NCBI GenBank assembly: GCA_963966275.1
Contig: CAWZYQ010000084.1
Location: 1-16,296, forward strand
Direction: 5' to 3'
DNA from: UBA10427 sp003500135
GTDB lineage: Bacteria; Bacteroidota; Bacteroidia; Cytophagales; Cyclobacteriaceae
Length of the DNA stretch: 16,296 nt
The notes below the pieces were generated by a model. The model did no database searches and had not been told where the DNA came from. It saw only the letters and a program-made list of their open reading frames with translations. Shown piece by piece: positions 7,350-15,188 of this stretch (the stretch's first letter is position 1; every line of letters starts with the position of its first letter). A program made the translations under genes and the position numbers.

Positions 7350-8609
7350 TCAGGTCTTTTGCTTCTTCTTTTTGGCTGCAGGAAACAAAATGTTGTTCAG
7401 GATCAGCCGGTACCCAGGTGAATTGGGGTGCAGGTTTAAGTCCGTCGGCTGCTCACCAACTATATGCTGGTAGTCTTCGGGGTCATGTCCGCCGTAGAAA
7501 GTCCAGAAACCCTTACCGAAAATGCCATGGATGTATTTCGCCTCGCCGATGGCCTTGTTTTCACCCATGATCACCACATCTGATTTCACCAGTGACTTAC
7601 GGAAAGCCGTGGTTTGCCCCATAAAGGATTTGATGATCTTTTGATGGTTTTGCGTCAACATGGTTGGTATGGGGTCCCATTTGGCAGAAAACTCAAACAG
7701 CGTAAAAAAGTCGTTTTTCTCGGTGATCCCACGTTCTTCAGGCTGCATGTCAATGTTGGAATACTCGTATTTGTAGGGGTTCATTTCAAGCACAAAATCG
7801 TCAAAAGCAAATGTATGCTGGTATTCCAGATCGTGCTGGGCAGTAGGGCTGGGAGGGTCGCCATCATAAACGGCAGCACAAATATCGGTATGCTGCGCCG
7901 CTAGGGCAATATCGTAGGTATCAGTGGCCGAACACATAGCGAACAGAAATCCGCCGCTACCTACATAATCCCTGATCTTTTTGACCACTGCCAGCTTTAA
8001 TTGGGAAACTTTATCGAAACCGTGCTTTCTTGCCGACTCATTGAATTCCCTTTTTTGTTGCTGGTACCAGGGGAAATTGCGATAGCTGCTTTCAAATTTG
8101 CCGAACTGTCCGGTAAAATCCTCGTGGTGTAGGTGCAGCCAATCGTATTTGGGAAGTTCATTGTTAAGCAGTTCATCATCAAAAATCACGTCATAGGGTA
8201 TTTCGGCATAGGAAAGTACCAGGGTTACGGCATCATCCCATGGCTGTGCGGTTTTAGGGGAGTACACGGCAATATTGGGGGCCTTATCCAGTCGCATCAT
8301 GTCCTGATTGGATGACGGACTTACGATCTGCTGTACTATTTGATTGGATTGTGCGTCGGAAATCACCTGATAGGAAACCCCCCTTATGATCAATTCATTC
8401 TCTATTTTCTGGTAATATTTTACCATAAAGCTACCGCCTTCGTAGTTGAGCAGCCAGTCCACCTCAATTTCCTGTTGTAGAATCCAGTAGGCAACGCCAT
8501 AGGCCTTTAAATGATTCGTTTGTGATTCATTCATGGGGATGTATATGTAGGAGGCAGTGGCAAGGTTCCAACCACATAAAAAGAGAACAAGAACAATTAA
8601 CTTTCGCAT
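7350..8609 (-). CDS. Exported protein of the Bacteroidota family mislabelled asparagine synthetase B
   Basis: A 419-residue protein with a clear signal peptide (MRKLIVLVLFL..., likely cut near ATA/S20). I recognise the family that begins MNESQTNHLKAYG (26-38), common in Bacteroidota and often annotated 'asparagine synthetase B'. I see no N-terminal glutaminase cysteine and no SGG(L/V)DS ATP-pyrophosphatase motif, so that label is probably wrong. Visible features are GSGGFLFAMCSATDTYD (217-233), a nucleophile-elbow-like stretch with C226, a conserved FYGGHDPEDY (371-380), and HPNSPGYRLILNNILFP near the end. The overall layout recalls class I glutamine-amidotransferase-like or ThuA/DUF4159-type folds (inference). 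Function is unknown. The tail is lysine-rich. It is convergent with the TPR gene, with no space between. Confidence 0.78.
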   Translation of the reverse strand: MRKLIVLVLFLCGWNLATASYIYIPMNESQTNHLKAYGVAYWILQQEIEVDWLLNYEGGSFMVKYYQKIENELIIRGVSYQVISDAQSNQIVQQIVSPSSNQDMMRLDKAPNIAVYSPKTAQPWDDAVTLVLSYAEIPYDVIFDDELLNNELPKYDWLHLHHEDFTGQFGKFESSYRNFPWYQQQKREFNESARKHGFDKVSQLKLAVVKKIRDYVGSGGFLFAMCSATDTYDIALAAQHTDICAAVYDGDPPSPTAQHDLEYQHTFAFDDFVLEMNPYKYEYSNIDMQPEERGITEKNDFFTLFEFSAKWDPIPTMLTQNHQKIIKSFMGQTTAFRKSLVKSDVVIMGENKAIGEAKYIHGIFGKGFWTFYGGHDPEDYQHIVGEQPTDLNLHPNSPGYRLILNNILFPAAKKKKQKT

Positions 8610-8754
8610 TTCAACACAATTAACAACCGTTAATAAGCAAATAAAGAAAAGTAATATAAATTGAATTAAAAAATCCGGTAATTATCCTTTTCTTTATTTT
8701 GTTATATGATAAATAAATGAGGCCGGCGAGGCCTGGTAATTCATATTACATTAA

Positions 8755-8769
8755 CGTACATATTGTACG
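8755..8769. promoter_or_regulatory. Perfect dyad CGTACA-TAT-TGTACG upstream of the ABC permease
   Basis: Two 6-bp arms are exact reverse complements around a 3-bp centre. The dyad lies 29 bp before the ATG at 8799, in the divergent intergenic region with the gene at 7350-8609. The size and position suit a transcription-factor operator (inference). Confidence 0.4.
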
Positions 8770-8798
8770 GATGTTTTACGACGGTAAAATATACTTAT

Positions 8799-10034
8799 AT
8801 GATAGTAGTAGAAAACGTTCGTGAAGGTATTAGATCAATCAGGGCCAATATGTTAAGGTCGGTTCTAACGGCCATTATTATTGCATTTGGTATTATGGCC
8901 CTTGTGGGCATGCTTACTGCTATCGATGGCCTGAAGGCTTCCATTAACAGCAGTTTCAGCAGCCTGGGCGCCAATACATTTGATGTTCGCAATAAAGAAA
9001 ATAGTCGTGATCGAAGGGGTGGGGTTCAGGAACGGTTGGCGCCACCACTTGAATTGAAGGAAGTAGAAACATTTAAGGAGAAATTCAATGTCGGACGATT
9101 GACCCTACACACTAGGGTAACGAGTATTGCTGAATTGAAAAGGCAGTCGGAAAAAACAAATCCCAATGTCACGCTCCGGGGTATTGATGAAGAGTACATG
9201 CTCATAAAAGATTACACTATTGAAGAGGGTAGAAATTTCACTGCGCTCGATATTCGTTACAATAGCAACTTATGTATTATCGGTTCAGAAGTAAAAAAAG
9301 CACTTTTTAAAGAGAATGAAAGCCCGATTAATGAGTTGATATCCTTTTATGGCACACAATACAAGGTGATTGGTGTTTTGGAAGAGAAGGGTGGTTTTGG
9401 TGGCAATACCTATGCCGACCGGACTGTATTTGTATCGCTTGACAATGCTGTAAGAATAGCCGCTGACCGGCAGTTAAATTATACGATCACTGTTGCCATA
9501 GAAGACCCTTCGAAAATGCAGTATGCCATTGGGGAGGCAACCGGTTTGATGCGTAAAGTAAGAAAAGATCCTCCGGGCTCTGATCTGAGTTTTGAGATAT
9601 CGCGCAATAAAACGCTGGAAGAAGAACTGGAAGAAATTGGGGGGTACATGCGGATTGGTGGTTTTGTGATCGGGGCTATTACCCTGTTAGGAGCATCGGT
9701 GGCCCTGATGAATATCATGCTGGTTTCGGTAACTGAACGCACCAGGGAAATTGGCGTACGAAAAGCTACAGGGGCCACACCGAAGAGAATACGTCAGCAG
9801 TTTTTAATCGAAGCGATACTGATATGTATCCTTGGCGGACTGGGAGGCGTCATACTGGGGCTGATCGTTGGCAACCTGGTAGCAAATTTAATTGACGCAG
9901 GGGTATTTGTTACCCCGTGGGAATGGGTATCCATCGGATTGGTGGTTTGTTTTGTTGTGGGAATGATTTCAGGGTATTATCCGGCATACAAAGCTTCACG
10001 GCTCGACCCGATTGAATCATTGCGCTACGAATAG
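8799..10034 (+). CDS. ABC transporter permease, MacB/FtsX type
   Basis: A 411-residue permease. One N-terminal membrane helix (about 18-44) is followed by a MacB-type periplasmic domain (about 45-280), then three C-terminal helices (about 285-308, 335-360 and 375-395). Signatures are NIMLVSVTERTREIGVRKA (305-323), PKRIRQQFLIEA (328-339) and the ending GYYPAYKASRLDPIESLRYE (392-411). Such proteins work with a separate LolD/MacB-like ATPase in lipoprotein or macrolide export or other mechanotransmission; the substrate cannot be read here. No ATPase gene is adjacent, so it must be supplied from elsewhere. The ATG at 8799 gives the family-typical start MIVVENVREGIRSI; the frame extends to a TTG at 8763, which overlaps the dyad and is unlikely. 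It converges with the MscS gene with a 1-bp gap. Confidence 0.92.
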   Translation: MIVVENVREGIRSIRANMLRSVLTAIIIAFGIMALVGMLTAIDGLKASINSSFSSLGANTFDVRNKENSRDRRGGVQERLAPPLELKEVETFKEKFNVGRLTLHTRVTSIAELKRQSEKTNPNVTLRGIDEEYMLIKDYTIEEGRNFTALDIRYNSNLCIIGSEVKKALFKENESPINELISFYGTQYKVIGVLEEKGGFGGNTYADRTVFVSLDNAVRIAADRQLNYTITVAIEDPSKMQYAIGEATGLMRKVRKDPPGSDLSFEISRNKTLEEELEEIGGYMRIGGFVIGAITLLGASVALMNIMLVSVTERTREIGVRKATGATPKRIRQQFLIEAILICILGGLGGVILGLIVGNLVANLIDAGVFVTPWEWVSIGLVVCFVVGMISGYYPAYKASRLDPIESLRYE

Positions 10035-10035
10035 A

Positions 10036-12504
10036 TCACTTATTCTTTTTATCATCACCAGTTTTGCCAGGCTCGTCCATCCTGATAGGGATATTGGGTA
10101 TTTGTACTGAGCGAACATGCAAATCCCGCTGCGGGAATGGTATTTCAATTCCTTCTCTTTTGATTGCATCGTGAACAAGTAAAGTCACTTCGCTTCGTAT
10201 GCGCAGCCAGTCGTCAAAGTGGGTCGTCCAGAAGAGCAGCCTGAAATCCAGTGAGCTGTCGCCAAAACCCGTGAATAAGCCAATTGGCTTGGGTATTGAA
10301 AGCACATCGGGGTGCAGGATGCTTTCTTCAGTAATTATTTTGATCACTTTATGTGGATCTGTGCCATATGCCACTCCTACTATTACTTCCAGTCTTTTTT
10401 GCTTATCTGACAAAGTCCAGTTGATCAGTTCGTTTGAAATGAGATTGCCGTTGGGCACGATCACTTCCGACCCTTCGAAGGTCCGGATGCGACTGGAGCG
10501 GAAGCCTATTTCCTTAACATGGCCCAACAGATCGCCCAGTTGCACTACGTCACCCTGTTGGATGGGCCGCTCAAACACCAATATGAGACCTGAGACCAGG
10601 TTATTGAATATATTTTGTAAACCAAAGCCTATACCCACACCGAGGGCGCCCAAAAGGATAGAGATTTTTTCCAGTTCTATTCCTGTTGCCGCCAGGGCAA
10701 TTAAAAAACCAATGGAATACAATGATATCCGTATCATCAATGAAATGGCGGTCGGCATGCCTCGCGGTAAGGTGTACCGGGGCATCACTTCCTGCTCCAT
10801 GACAATGCGCAATATTTTGACAAGCCAGGCCGTGAGGTAGGTGATCAGAAAAAATATCAGAATATTGCCAAGGCTTATATTGATCGAACCGATCTCATGC
10901 GATTTCGATAAAAACTCCAGGACACTTTCTTTAACCGGAGTATAAATGGAATAAAACTTCATGCTGATGACGATCCATACGATCACCATGATGAAATTGA
11001 TATATCCCGGAATTTTTTTAATGATAGCATCCGCATTCAGCCGGATAATGCTCGAGTATTGCTGCCCAAAGCGACTGTAAACCAGAGAGTACAAAAGTGC
11101 CTGCAGTATGTTAGCAATCGTGTAGAGCAGTATGCCTAAATACACGCTTTCTATGGTGCTGATATTGAGCCTGTTGGATAAATTATAATAACCGGTGAGA
11201 TTTGCCAGTATGGAGCCGGCCAGCAATACCGTAAAAAAACGAATAAAAAAACTGACATAAGGATATATGGGGCTCTTACTTATTTCCTTTTGTTCATAAA
11301 ATATACGGTACCGGATAAAGTGAACAAACAGGAGCAGGGCCAGAAAGCTCACCACCAATCCGCTTAACCAATTGAGTTCGGTATAATTAAATAGAATATT
11401 GTGGGTGGTCTCAATAATGTATAGTACTGCAAAGATCAGGGAGATCTTAAAAATACGGCTTGAAACCAGTTCTGAATATTCATATATCAATGGGATAAGC
11501 ACAATGATAGAAGCGGTTTCATAGATAAATAGCGGGGCGTTGGGATAAATGAAGTTGACTATTGAAAAGGAAATAATTAAGGTGGAATTGATAGCGGGAA
11601 ACAGCAATTTTTTATATCTCCTGGTTTCTTCTTCGTCTTTTTTAAGTCCATTTGCCAGTTGTTTCCTGGCCGTGTAAACCAAAGCCCACAACAGCAAAGT
11701 AACGATCAGGTGAATGATAAATGCCCTGGTATATTCCTTGAGAAAAATCCTTAAAGCATCCCTTATCTCATCAATTGAACTGAGAATGATGCTTTTTATT
11801 GAAACCTGCGAGAAATCAAACCGGTCTTTTCGCCAGATAGGAGGGGTGTCGCGTATTAACAGCGCCTGATCCCTTCGGATTATCTCGGTCGACAAATTTT
11901 GTATTTTCTGGGTCAACCTTAGCGCCAGCTGGCTGGCGTCGTCCTGTAGCTTTAATGACTGATTGAATTTGGTATTTAAAAACGACTTTGTTTGTTCCGA
12001 ATCATTTAATACAATTTCGATACGATTGATTATCGTGTTCGAAGTATTATTTTGACCTAGTTCGTTTACCGTCGTTTGCCATTTCTCCTGAAGTGTGTTG
12101 ATCCTATCCAGGTCAGAATCGATCTTTTGCGAATAGGGATTGATCTTATCCAGAAATTCGTTTAGCTGGGAGTTCAGGCGCTCCCATTCCCGGCTCAAAT
12201 TTTCAAGCTTTCGGTAAGAAAGTTTCTCATAAACACCTTTTGAAATGCCTGAGGTGGATTCTTCTATGTCCTTTTCTATACGCTGATAACTATCCTTTAA
12301 ATCATTAATTACATTCTCCGAAGTGTAATTCTGCCCTAACTGATCAAGCCAAAGCATATCTTTTTCAGAAATGTTGGAAATGTTGGAAACCTCTACAGTT
12401 TGAACCGTTTCCAACTGTGTCGTATCCGTCGGCTCTTCCTGGGAATGCAAGGCCAATGGGAAAAATATGCCCAGAAGAAAAAACAATCCTTGTCGCTTCT
12501 TCAT
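10036..12504 (-). CDS. Large MscS-family mechanosensitive channel (MscK/MscM-like)
   Basis: An 822-residue channel. It has a signal peptide (MKKRQGLFFLLGIFFPLALHS), then a coiled-coil-rich periplasmic region (about 70-215), about ten membrane segments (about 258-605), and the MscS core. The pore helix is at about 616-638 (LGALGVGIGFGLQNIFNNLV). The beta-domain follows with FERPIQQGDVVQLGDLLGHV (644-663) and VPNGNLISNELINW (683-696), and EIPFPQRDLHV near 787-797 closes the C-terminal vestibule domain. Such channels open under membrane tension to release osmolytes. The length suits the MscK/MscM subgroup. I chose the ATG at 12504 because it starts the signal peptide; the frame runs open to 12555, adding 17 unlikely residues. 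The extreme C-terminus is charged and lysine-rich. Confidence 0.93.
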   Translation of the reverse strand: MKKRQGLFFLLGIFFPLALHSQEEPTDTTQLETVQTVEVSNISNISEKDMLWLDQLGQNYTSENVINDLKDSYQRIEKDIEESTSGISKGVYEKLSYRKLENLSREWERLNSQLNEFLDKINPYSQKIDSDLDRINTLQEKWQTTVNELGQNNTSNTIINRIEIVLNDSEQTKSFLNTKFNQSLKLQDDASQLALRLTQKIQNLSTEIIRRDQALLIRDTPPIWRKDRFDFSQVSIKSIILSSIDEIRDALRIFLKEYTRAFIIHLIVTLLLWALVYTARKQLANGLKKDEEETRRYKKLLFPAINSTLIISFSIVNFIYPNAPLFIYETASIIVLIPLIYEYSELVSSRIFKISLIFAVLYIIETTHNILFNYTELNWLSGLVVSFLALLLFVHFIRYRIFYEQKEISKSPIYPYVSFFIRFFTVLLAGSILANLTGYYNLSNRLNISTIESVYLGILLYTIANILQALLYSLVYSRFGQQYSSIIRLNADAIIKKIPGYINFIMVIVWIVISMKFYSIYTPVKESVLEFLSKSHEIGSINISLGNILIFFLITYLTAWLVKILRIVMEQEVMPRYTLPRGMPTAISLMIRISLYSIGFLIALAATGIELEKISILLGALGVGIGFGLQNIFNNLVSGLILVFERPIQQGDVVQLGDLLGHVKEIGFRSSRIRTFEGSEVIVPNGNLISNELINWTLSDKQKRLEVIVGVAYGTDPHKVIKIITEESILHPDVLSIPKPIGLFTGFGDSSLDFRLLFWTTHFDDWLRIRSEVTLLVHDAIKREGIEIPFPQRDLHVRSVQIPNIPIRMDEPGKTGDDKKNK

Positions 12505-12625
12505 AATATAAGTGTAAGAAACTATAAAAAATTGAGAAATTACAATATAGGGCATATTTCACAATGATGTTTTAGTCTGACGAAAGTTTCTGTTGGTCGA
12601 ACCGGATCATCCAACATGCTGAATG

Positions 12626-12671
12626 TTTTTGCTTTTATGATGAATTGATTTAGTTTTGTTAAATCAATTCA
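12626..12671 (+). promoter_or_regulatory. Candidate promoter embedded in a 12-bp-arm hairpin
   Basis: The 297-bp gap between the MscS start and the T9SS-protein gene holds this one clear structure. A TTTTTG at 12626-12631 and TAGTTTTG at 12651-12658, separated by 19 bp, fit the Bacteroidota -33 / TAnnTTTG -7 pattern. The -7 box spans the left arm end and loop of a perfect inverted repeat: TGAATTGATTTA (12641-12652) and TAAATCAATTCA (12660-12671), 7-nt loop. It could be an operator over the promoter of the gene at 12802, with a leader of about 140 nt. Confidence 0.45.
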
Positions 12672-12801
12672 ATAATTATTCATATTTTTTTAATTCACAT
12701 GAAACGTCCAGCTATTTTTTTATTGTAAGAGTTCATGAATTCTTTTGTAAGTTTAAGCGGAAATCCACACTTTTGTCGATTAGATATTACCTTTTAATTG
12801 A

Positions 12802-13596
12802 ATGTGTAAGGGGGTGAAAATTAGACTGATATTATTTTTTGTAGGGGCAATCATTTTTTATCTACCTGTAAAAGGCCAGGAGTTCTCACTGGCAGGGGAA
12901 TATCAGGGAAAAAACCTCTATGTACAAAACCCGCTTTCCAAAGACAGCCGGAATTTTTGCACCGATGAGGTATATCTCAATGATGAAAGAGTGCTTGTTC
13001 AACCCAAAACTTCAGCATTTGAGATTAAGCTGGATCACTTAAATATCGGAGATCCGGTGGTAGTCCGTATCACCTATAAGTCTGAGTGTTTACCCAAAAT
13101 CATCAATCCGCAGGTAATACGTTCCAAAAGCAGGTTTCATTTTGAAGATGAATATGCAGACCTGAAATCATTGAGCTGGATCACTAAAGGGGAGCAACCT
13201 AATGGGAAATTTATTATCGAACACTACCGCAATGAAAAATGGGTGGCTTTTGAAACGATCAGGGGCAAAGGTAGTTTTGAATACAATCAGTATTCGGTTA
13301 CTTCACGAAACCACTCGGGCAACAATAAGTACCGTGTAAAATACCTCCAAAGTGGTGGTAAGGTGTTTTTCAGTAAAGTGATGGAATTCGATCATGATAT
13401 CGAACCGGTCACTTTTTTTCCTACCCGGGTGACTGACAAAATCACCTTTTCCAGAGAGGCCGATTATGAGATTCTCGATACATATGGCAATTTAGTTGAC
13501 AAGGGGAGCGCCCAGGTGGTCAGTGTGGATGCACTTAAATCGGGTCTTTACTACCTGAATATCGATAACAGAACAGAGAAGTTCGTTAAAAAGTAG
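12802..13596 (+). CDS. Secreted protein with a T9SS-like C-terminal sorting domain
   Basis: A 264-residue protein. It has a signal peptide (hydrophobic about 8-22, cut near VKG/Q26) and two cysteines (C53, C96) that may form a disulfide. The middle (about 124-196) looks like a beta-sandwich, with SLSWITKGEQPNGKFIIEHY recalling a fibronectin-III-like repeat found before T9SS domains. The last about 63 residues have the pattern of a type A T9SS sorting domain: FFPTRVTDKITF (205-216), ILDTYGNLVDKG (224-235), LKSGLYYLNI (245-254) and KFVKK at the end. The usual YPNP is here FPTR. The likely fate is export through the outer membrane (inference). Function is otherwise unknown. A GTG at codon 5 (12814) is an alternative start. 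Its end overlaps mtaB by 11 bp. Confidence 0.75.
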   Translation: MCKGVKIRLILFFVGAIIFYLPVKGQEFSLAGEYQGKNLYVQNPLSKDSRNFCTDEVYLNDERVLVQPKTSAFEIKLDHLNIGDPVVVRITYKSECLPKIINPQVIRSKSRFHFEDEYADLKSLSWITKGEQPNGKFIIEHYRNEKWVAFETIRGKGSFEYNQYSVTSRNHSGNNKYRVKYLQSGGKVFFSKVMEFDHDIEPVTFFPTRVTDKITFSREADYEILDTYGNLVDKGSAQVVSVDALKSGLYYLNIDNRTEKFVKK

Positions 13597-14947
13597 GCGC
13601 CGGGTCTGAAGCTGCCAATACTTCAGTCGCCACTACATTTCCCGAATCATTTATTTCACCAAGCTTTACATTTCTTATTTCATTGATCCAAAGAGGGTCA
13701 AAAGGGACGGCTACCCTGATGTAGTTTCTGGTAAAGCCATGCATAAGCCCGTTGTCCACATCGTTTTCGAAAAGCACTTTCATCGTTTTTCCAAGGCGCT
13801 GATCATAAAAATACCGGCGCTTTTTTACCGATAGATTGCGCAACATACGCGAACGGCGCTGCCTCTCTTTCATCGACACGGCACCAGGCATTTCCGTTGC
13901 CACAGTGTTGGCGCGTTCAGAATAGGGGAATACGTGTAAATAAGAAATATCCAACTCATTTAGAAACTGATAGGTTTCGAGAAAGTCTTCTTCCTTTTCT
14001 CCCGGAAACCCTACAATTACATCTACACCAATACAGGCGTCAGGCATCAATGATTTGATATTTTTTACCCTTTCAGCATAAAGTTCGCGCAGATAGCGAC
14101 GGCGCATTGCCTTAAGGATTTTATTGCAGCCCGATTGCAACGGCATATGAAAGTGGTGTACAAACTTGTCGGAATGCGCCACAAATTCTATGATCTCGTT
14201 GGTGAGCAGGTTGGGCTCTATAGATGAGATCCTGTATCTTTGAATGCCACTATCCTGTGCGTCCAAAGCTTTGACAAGGTCAATAAAGCGGTCTTCCCTT
14301 TTTCCGTTCCTGATGCCAAAGTCACCGGTATTTACACCGGTCAGTACAATTTCCTTTACATCATCGGCAGCAATATCGGAGACGTTTTGCAGTACATTTT
14401 CAATGGTATCGCTACGGCTATGGCCTCGTGCCAGGGGAATGGTGCAAAAAGAACAACTGTAATCGCAGCCATCCTGTACTTTTAAGAAAGTACGGGTTCG
14501 GTCATTGATGGAATACGATTTATTAAAACCGTCTACAGCTTCAATCTCAGAGGCCAAAATGCGCGGTTGCTCAGATTTCGTAAATCCATCCAGCAGATCG
14601 ATCAGTCTGAATTTTTCCGCCGCCCCGAGTACGGCATCTACCCCGGGTATTTCCACAATTTCCTGGGGCTTCAGTTGTGCGTAACAACCAATAATGGCAA
14701 TGTATGGGTTAGGCGAGATCTTCCGGGCTTCTTTAACTACCTTACGGCATTTTTTATCGGCATTATCGGTTACCGAACAGGTATTGATAATGAAAATATC
14801 AGGTGTATCGTAGAAAGCTACTTTTTCGTACCCCTTTTCTTCGAACATCCTGGAAATAGTGGAGGTTTCCGAAAAGTTGAGTTTACATCCCAGCGTATAG
14901 AAAGCCACCTTCTTATTTTTTTCTATAAAAGCCCTTCTTGCCTGCAT
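13586..14947 (-). CDS. mtaB: tRNA t6A37 methylthiotransferase MtaB
   Basis: A 453-residue radical-SAM enzyme that adds a methylthio group to t6A at position 37 of tRNAs, giving ms2t6A. It has the N-terminal methylthiotransferase domain with C21 (TLGCKLN), C57 (NTCSVTD) and C88 (IGCYAQ), the radical-SAM cluster motif C161-x3-C165-x2-C168 (DGCDYSCSFC), and a C-terminal TRAM domain (about 380-440). The TLGCKLNFSETSTI start region and KKCR points favour MtaB over MiaB or RimO. I chose the ATG at 14947; the frame extends to a TTG at 14971, but the TAATTTTG box at 14976-14983 would place the transcript start near 14970, leaving a short leader for the ATG. The gene looks intact and is the second position-37 tRNA modifier in the window. 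Confidence 0.94.
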   Translation of the reverse strand: MQARRAFIEKNKKVAFYTLGCKLNFSETSTISRMFEEKGYEKVAFYDTPDIFIINTCSVTDNADKKCRKVVKEARKISPNPYIAIIGCYAQLKPQEIVEIPGVDAVLGAAEKFRLIDLLDGFTKSEQPRILASEIEAVDGFNKSYSINDRTRTFLKVQDGCDYSCSFCTIPLARGHSRSDTIENVLQNVSDIAADDVKEIVLTGVNTGDFGIRNGKREDRFIDLVKALDAQDSGIQRYRISSIEPNLLTNEIIEFVAHSDKFVHHFHMPLQSGCNKILKAMRRRYLRELYAERVKNIKSLMPDACIGVDVIVGFPGEKEEDFLETYQFLNELDISYLHVFPYSERANTVATEMPGAVSMKERQRRSRMLRNLSVKKRRYFYDQRLGKTMKVLFENDVDNGLMHGFTRNYIRVAVPFDPLWINEIRNVKLGEINDSGNVVATEVLAASDPAPTF

Positions 14948-14975
14948 TTTATGAGTCACATTTCTGTTCAAGCGG

Positions 14976-14983
14976 CAAAATTA
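14976..14983 (-). promoter_or_regulatory. Bacteroidota-type -7 box upstream of mtaB
   Basis: On the minus strand the bases read TAATTTTG, an exact TAnnTTTG match, 28 bp before the mtaB ATG. No good -33 TTG lies about 19-21 bp further upstream, so this is only a partial promoter match. Confidence 0.35.
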
Positions 14984-14990
14984 CAAAAAA

Positions 14991-15101
14991 ATGATAAGTA
15001 TGTTACAGGGAAGCATGAATGACTTTATGATTGCACTGAGAAGGCTTAGGAAAAAAGGAGGGTGGAAAGGAAAAAACTACCCGGCACTGCGGCGCGATTA
15101 A
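14991..15101 (+). CDS. Possible small basic protein (36 codons)
   Basis: An open frame from ATG at 14991 to TAA at 15099-15101 encodes 36 residues with a very basic middle, RRLRKKGGWKGKNYPALRRD. Internal ATGs occur at 15000, 15015 and 15027. There is no clear ribosome-binding site, and I recognise no family. Its 3' end overlaps the left arm of the inverted repeat at 15077-15086, so the coding signal could be incidental. It lies in the 241-bp gap between mtaB and the ArsC-like gene and could be spurious. Confidence 0.2.
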   Translation: MISMLQGSMNDFMIALRRLRKKGGWKGKNYPALRRD

Positions 15102-15181
15102 ACTTCATACGAGCTTGCAGACCAAACAATAGAAATTAACCTGAAACCTACTGAAGACTAGGAAGACAAGATGCCGGGTAG
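15071..15181 (-). terminator. Long-loop terminator or structured RNA after the ArsC-like gene
   Basis: On the minus strand, CTACCCGGCA (15181-15172) and its exact complement TGCCGGGTAG (15086-15077) enclose 85 nt, and the second arm is followed at once by six T (15076-15071). GC-rich arms plus a T run give a terminator-like end. The enclosed stretch has minor internal pairings, e.g. CCTA/TAGG and CTGC/GCAG. It begins 8 bp after the stop of the ArsC-like gene (15189). A small RNA with its own terminator is possible. Confidence 0.4.
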
Positions 15182-15188
15182 CTATATT

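Noticed and set aside
8720..8734. Short hairpin AGGCC-GGCGA-GGCCT in the intergenic gap
   Set aside because: It has a 5-bp stem and no T run; it is too weak to call as a terminator.
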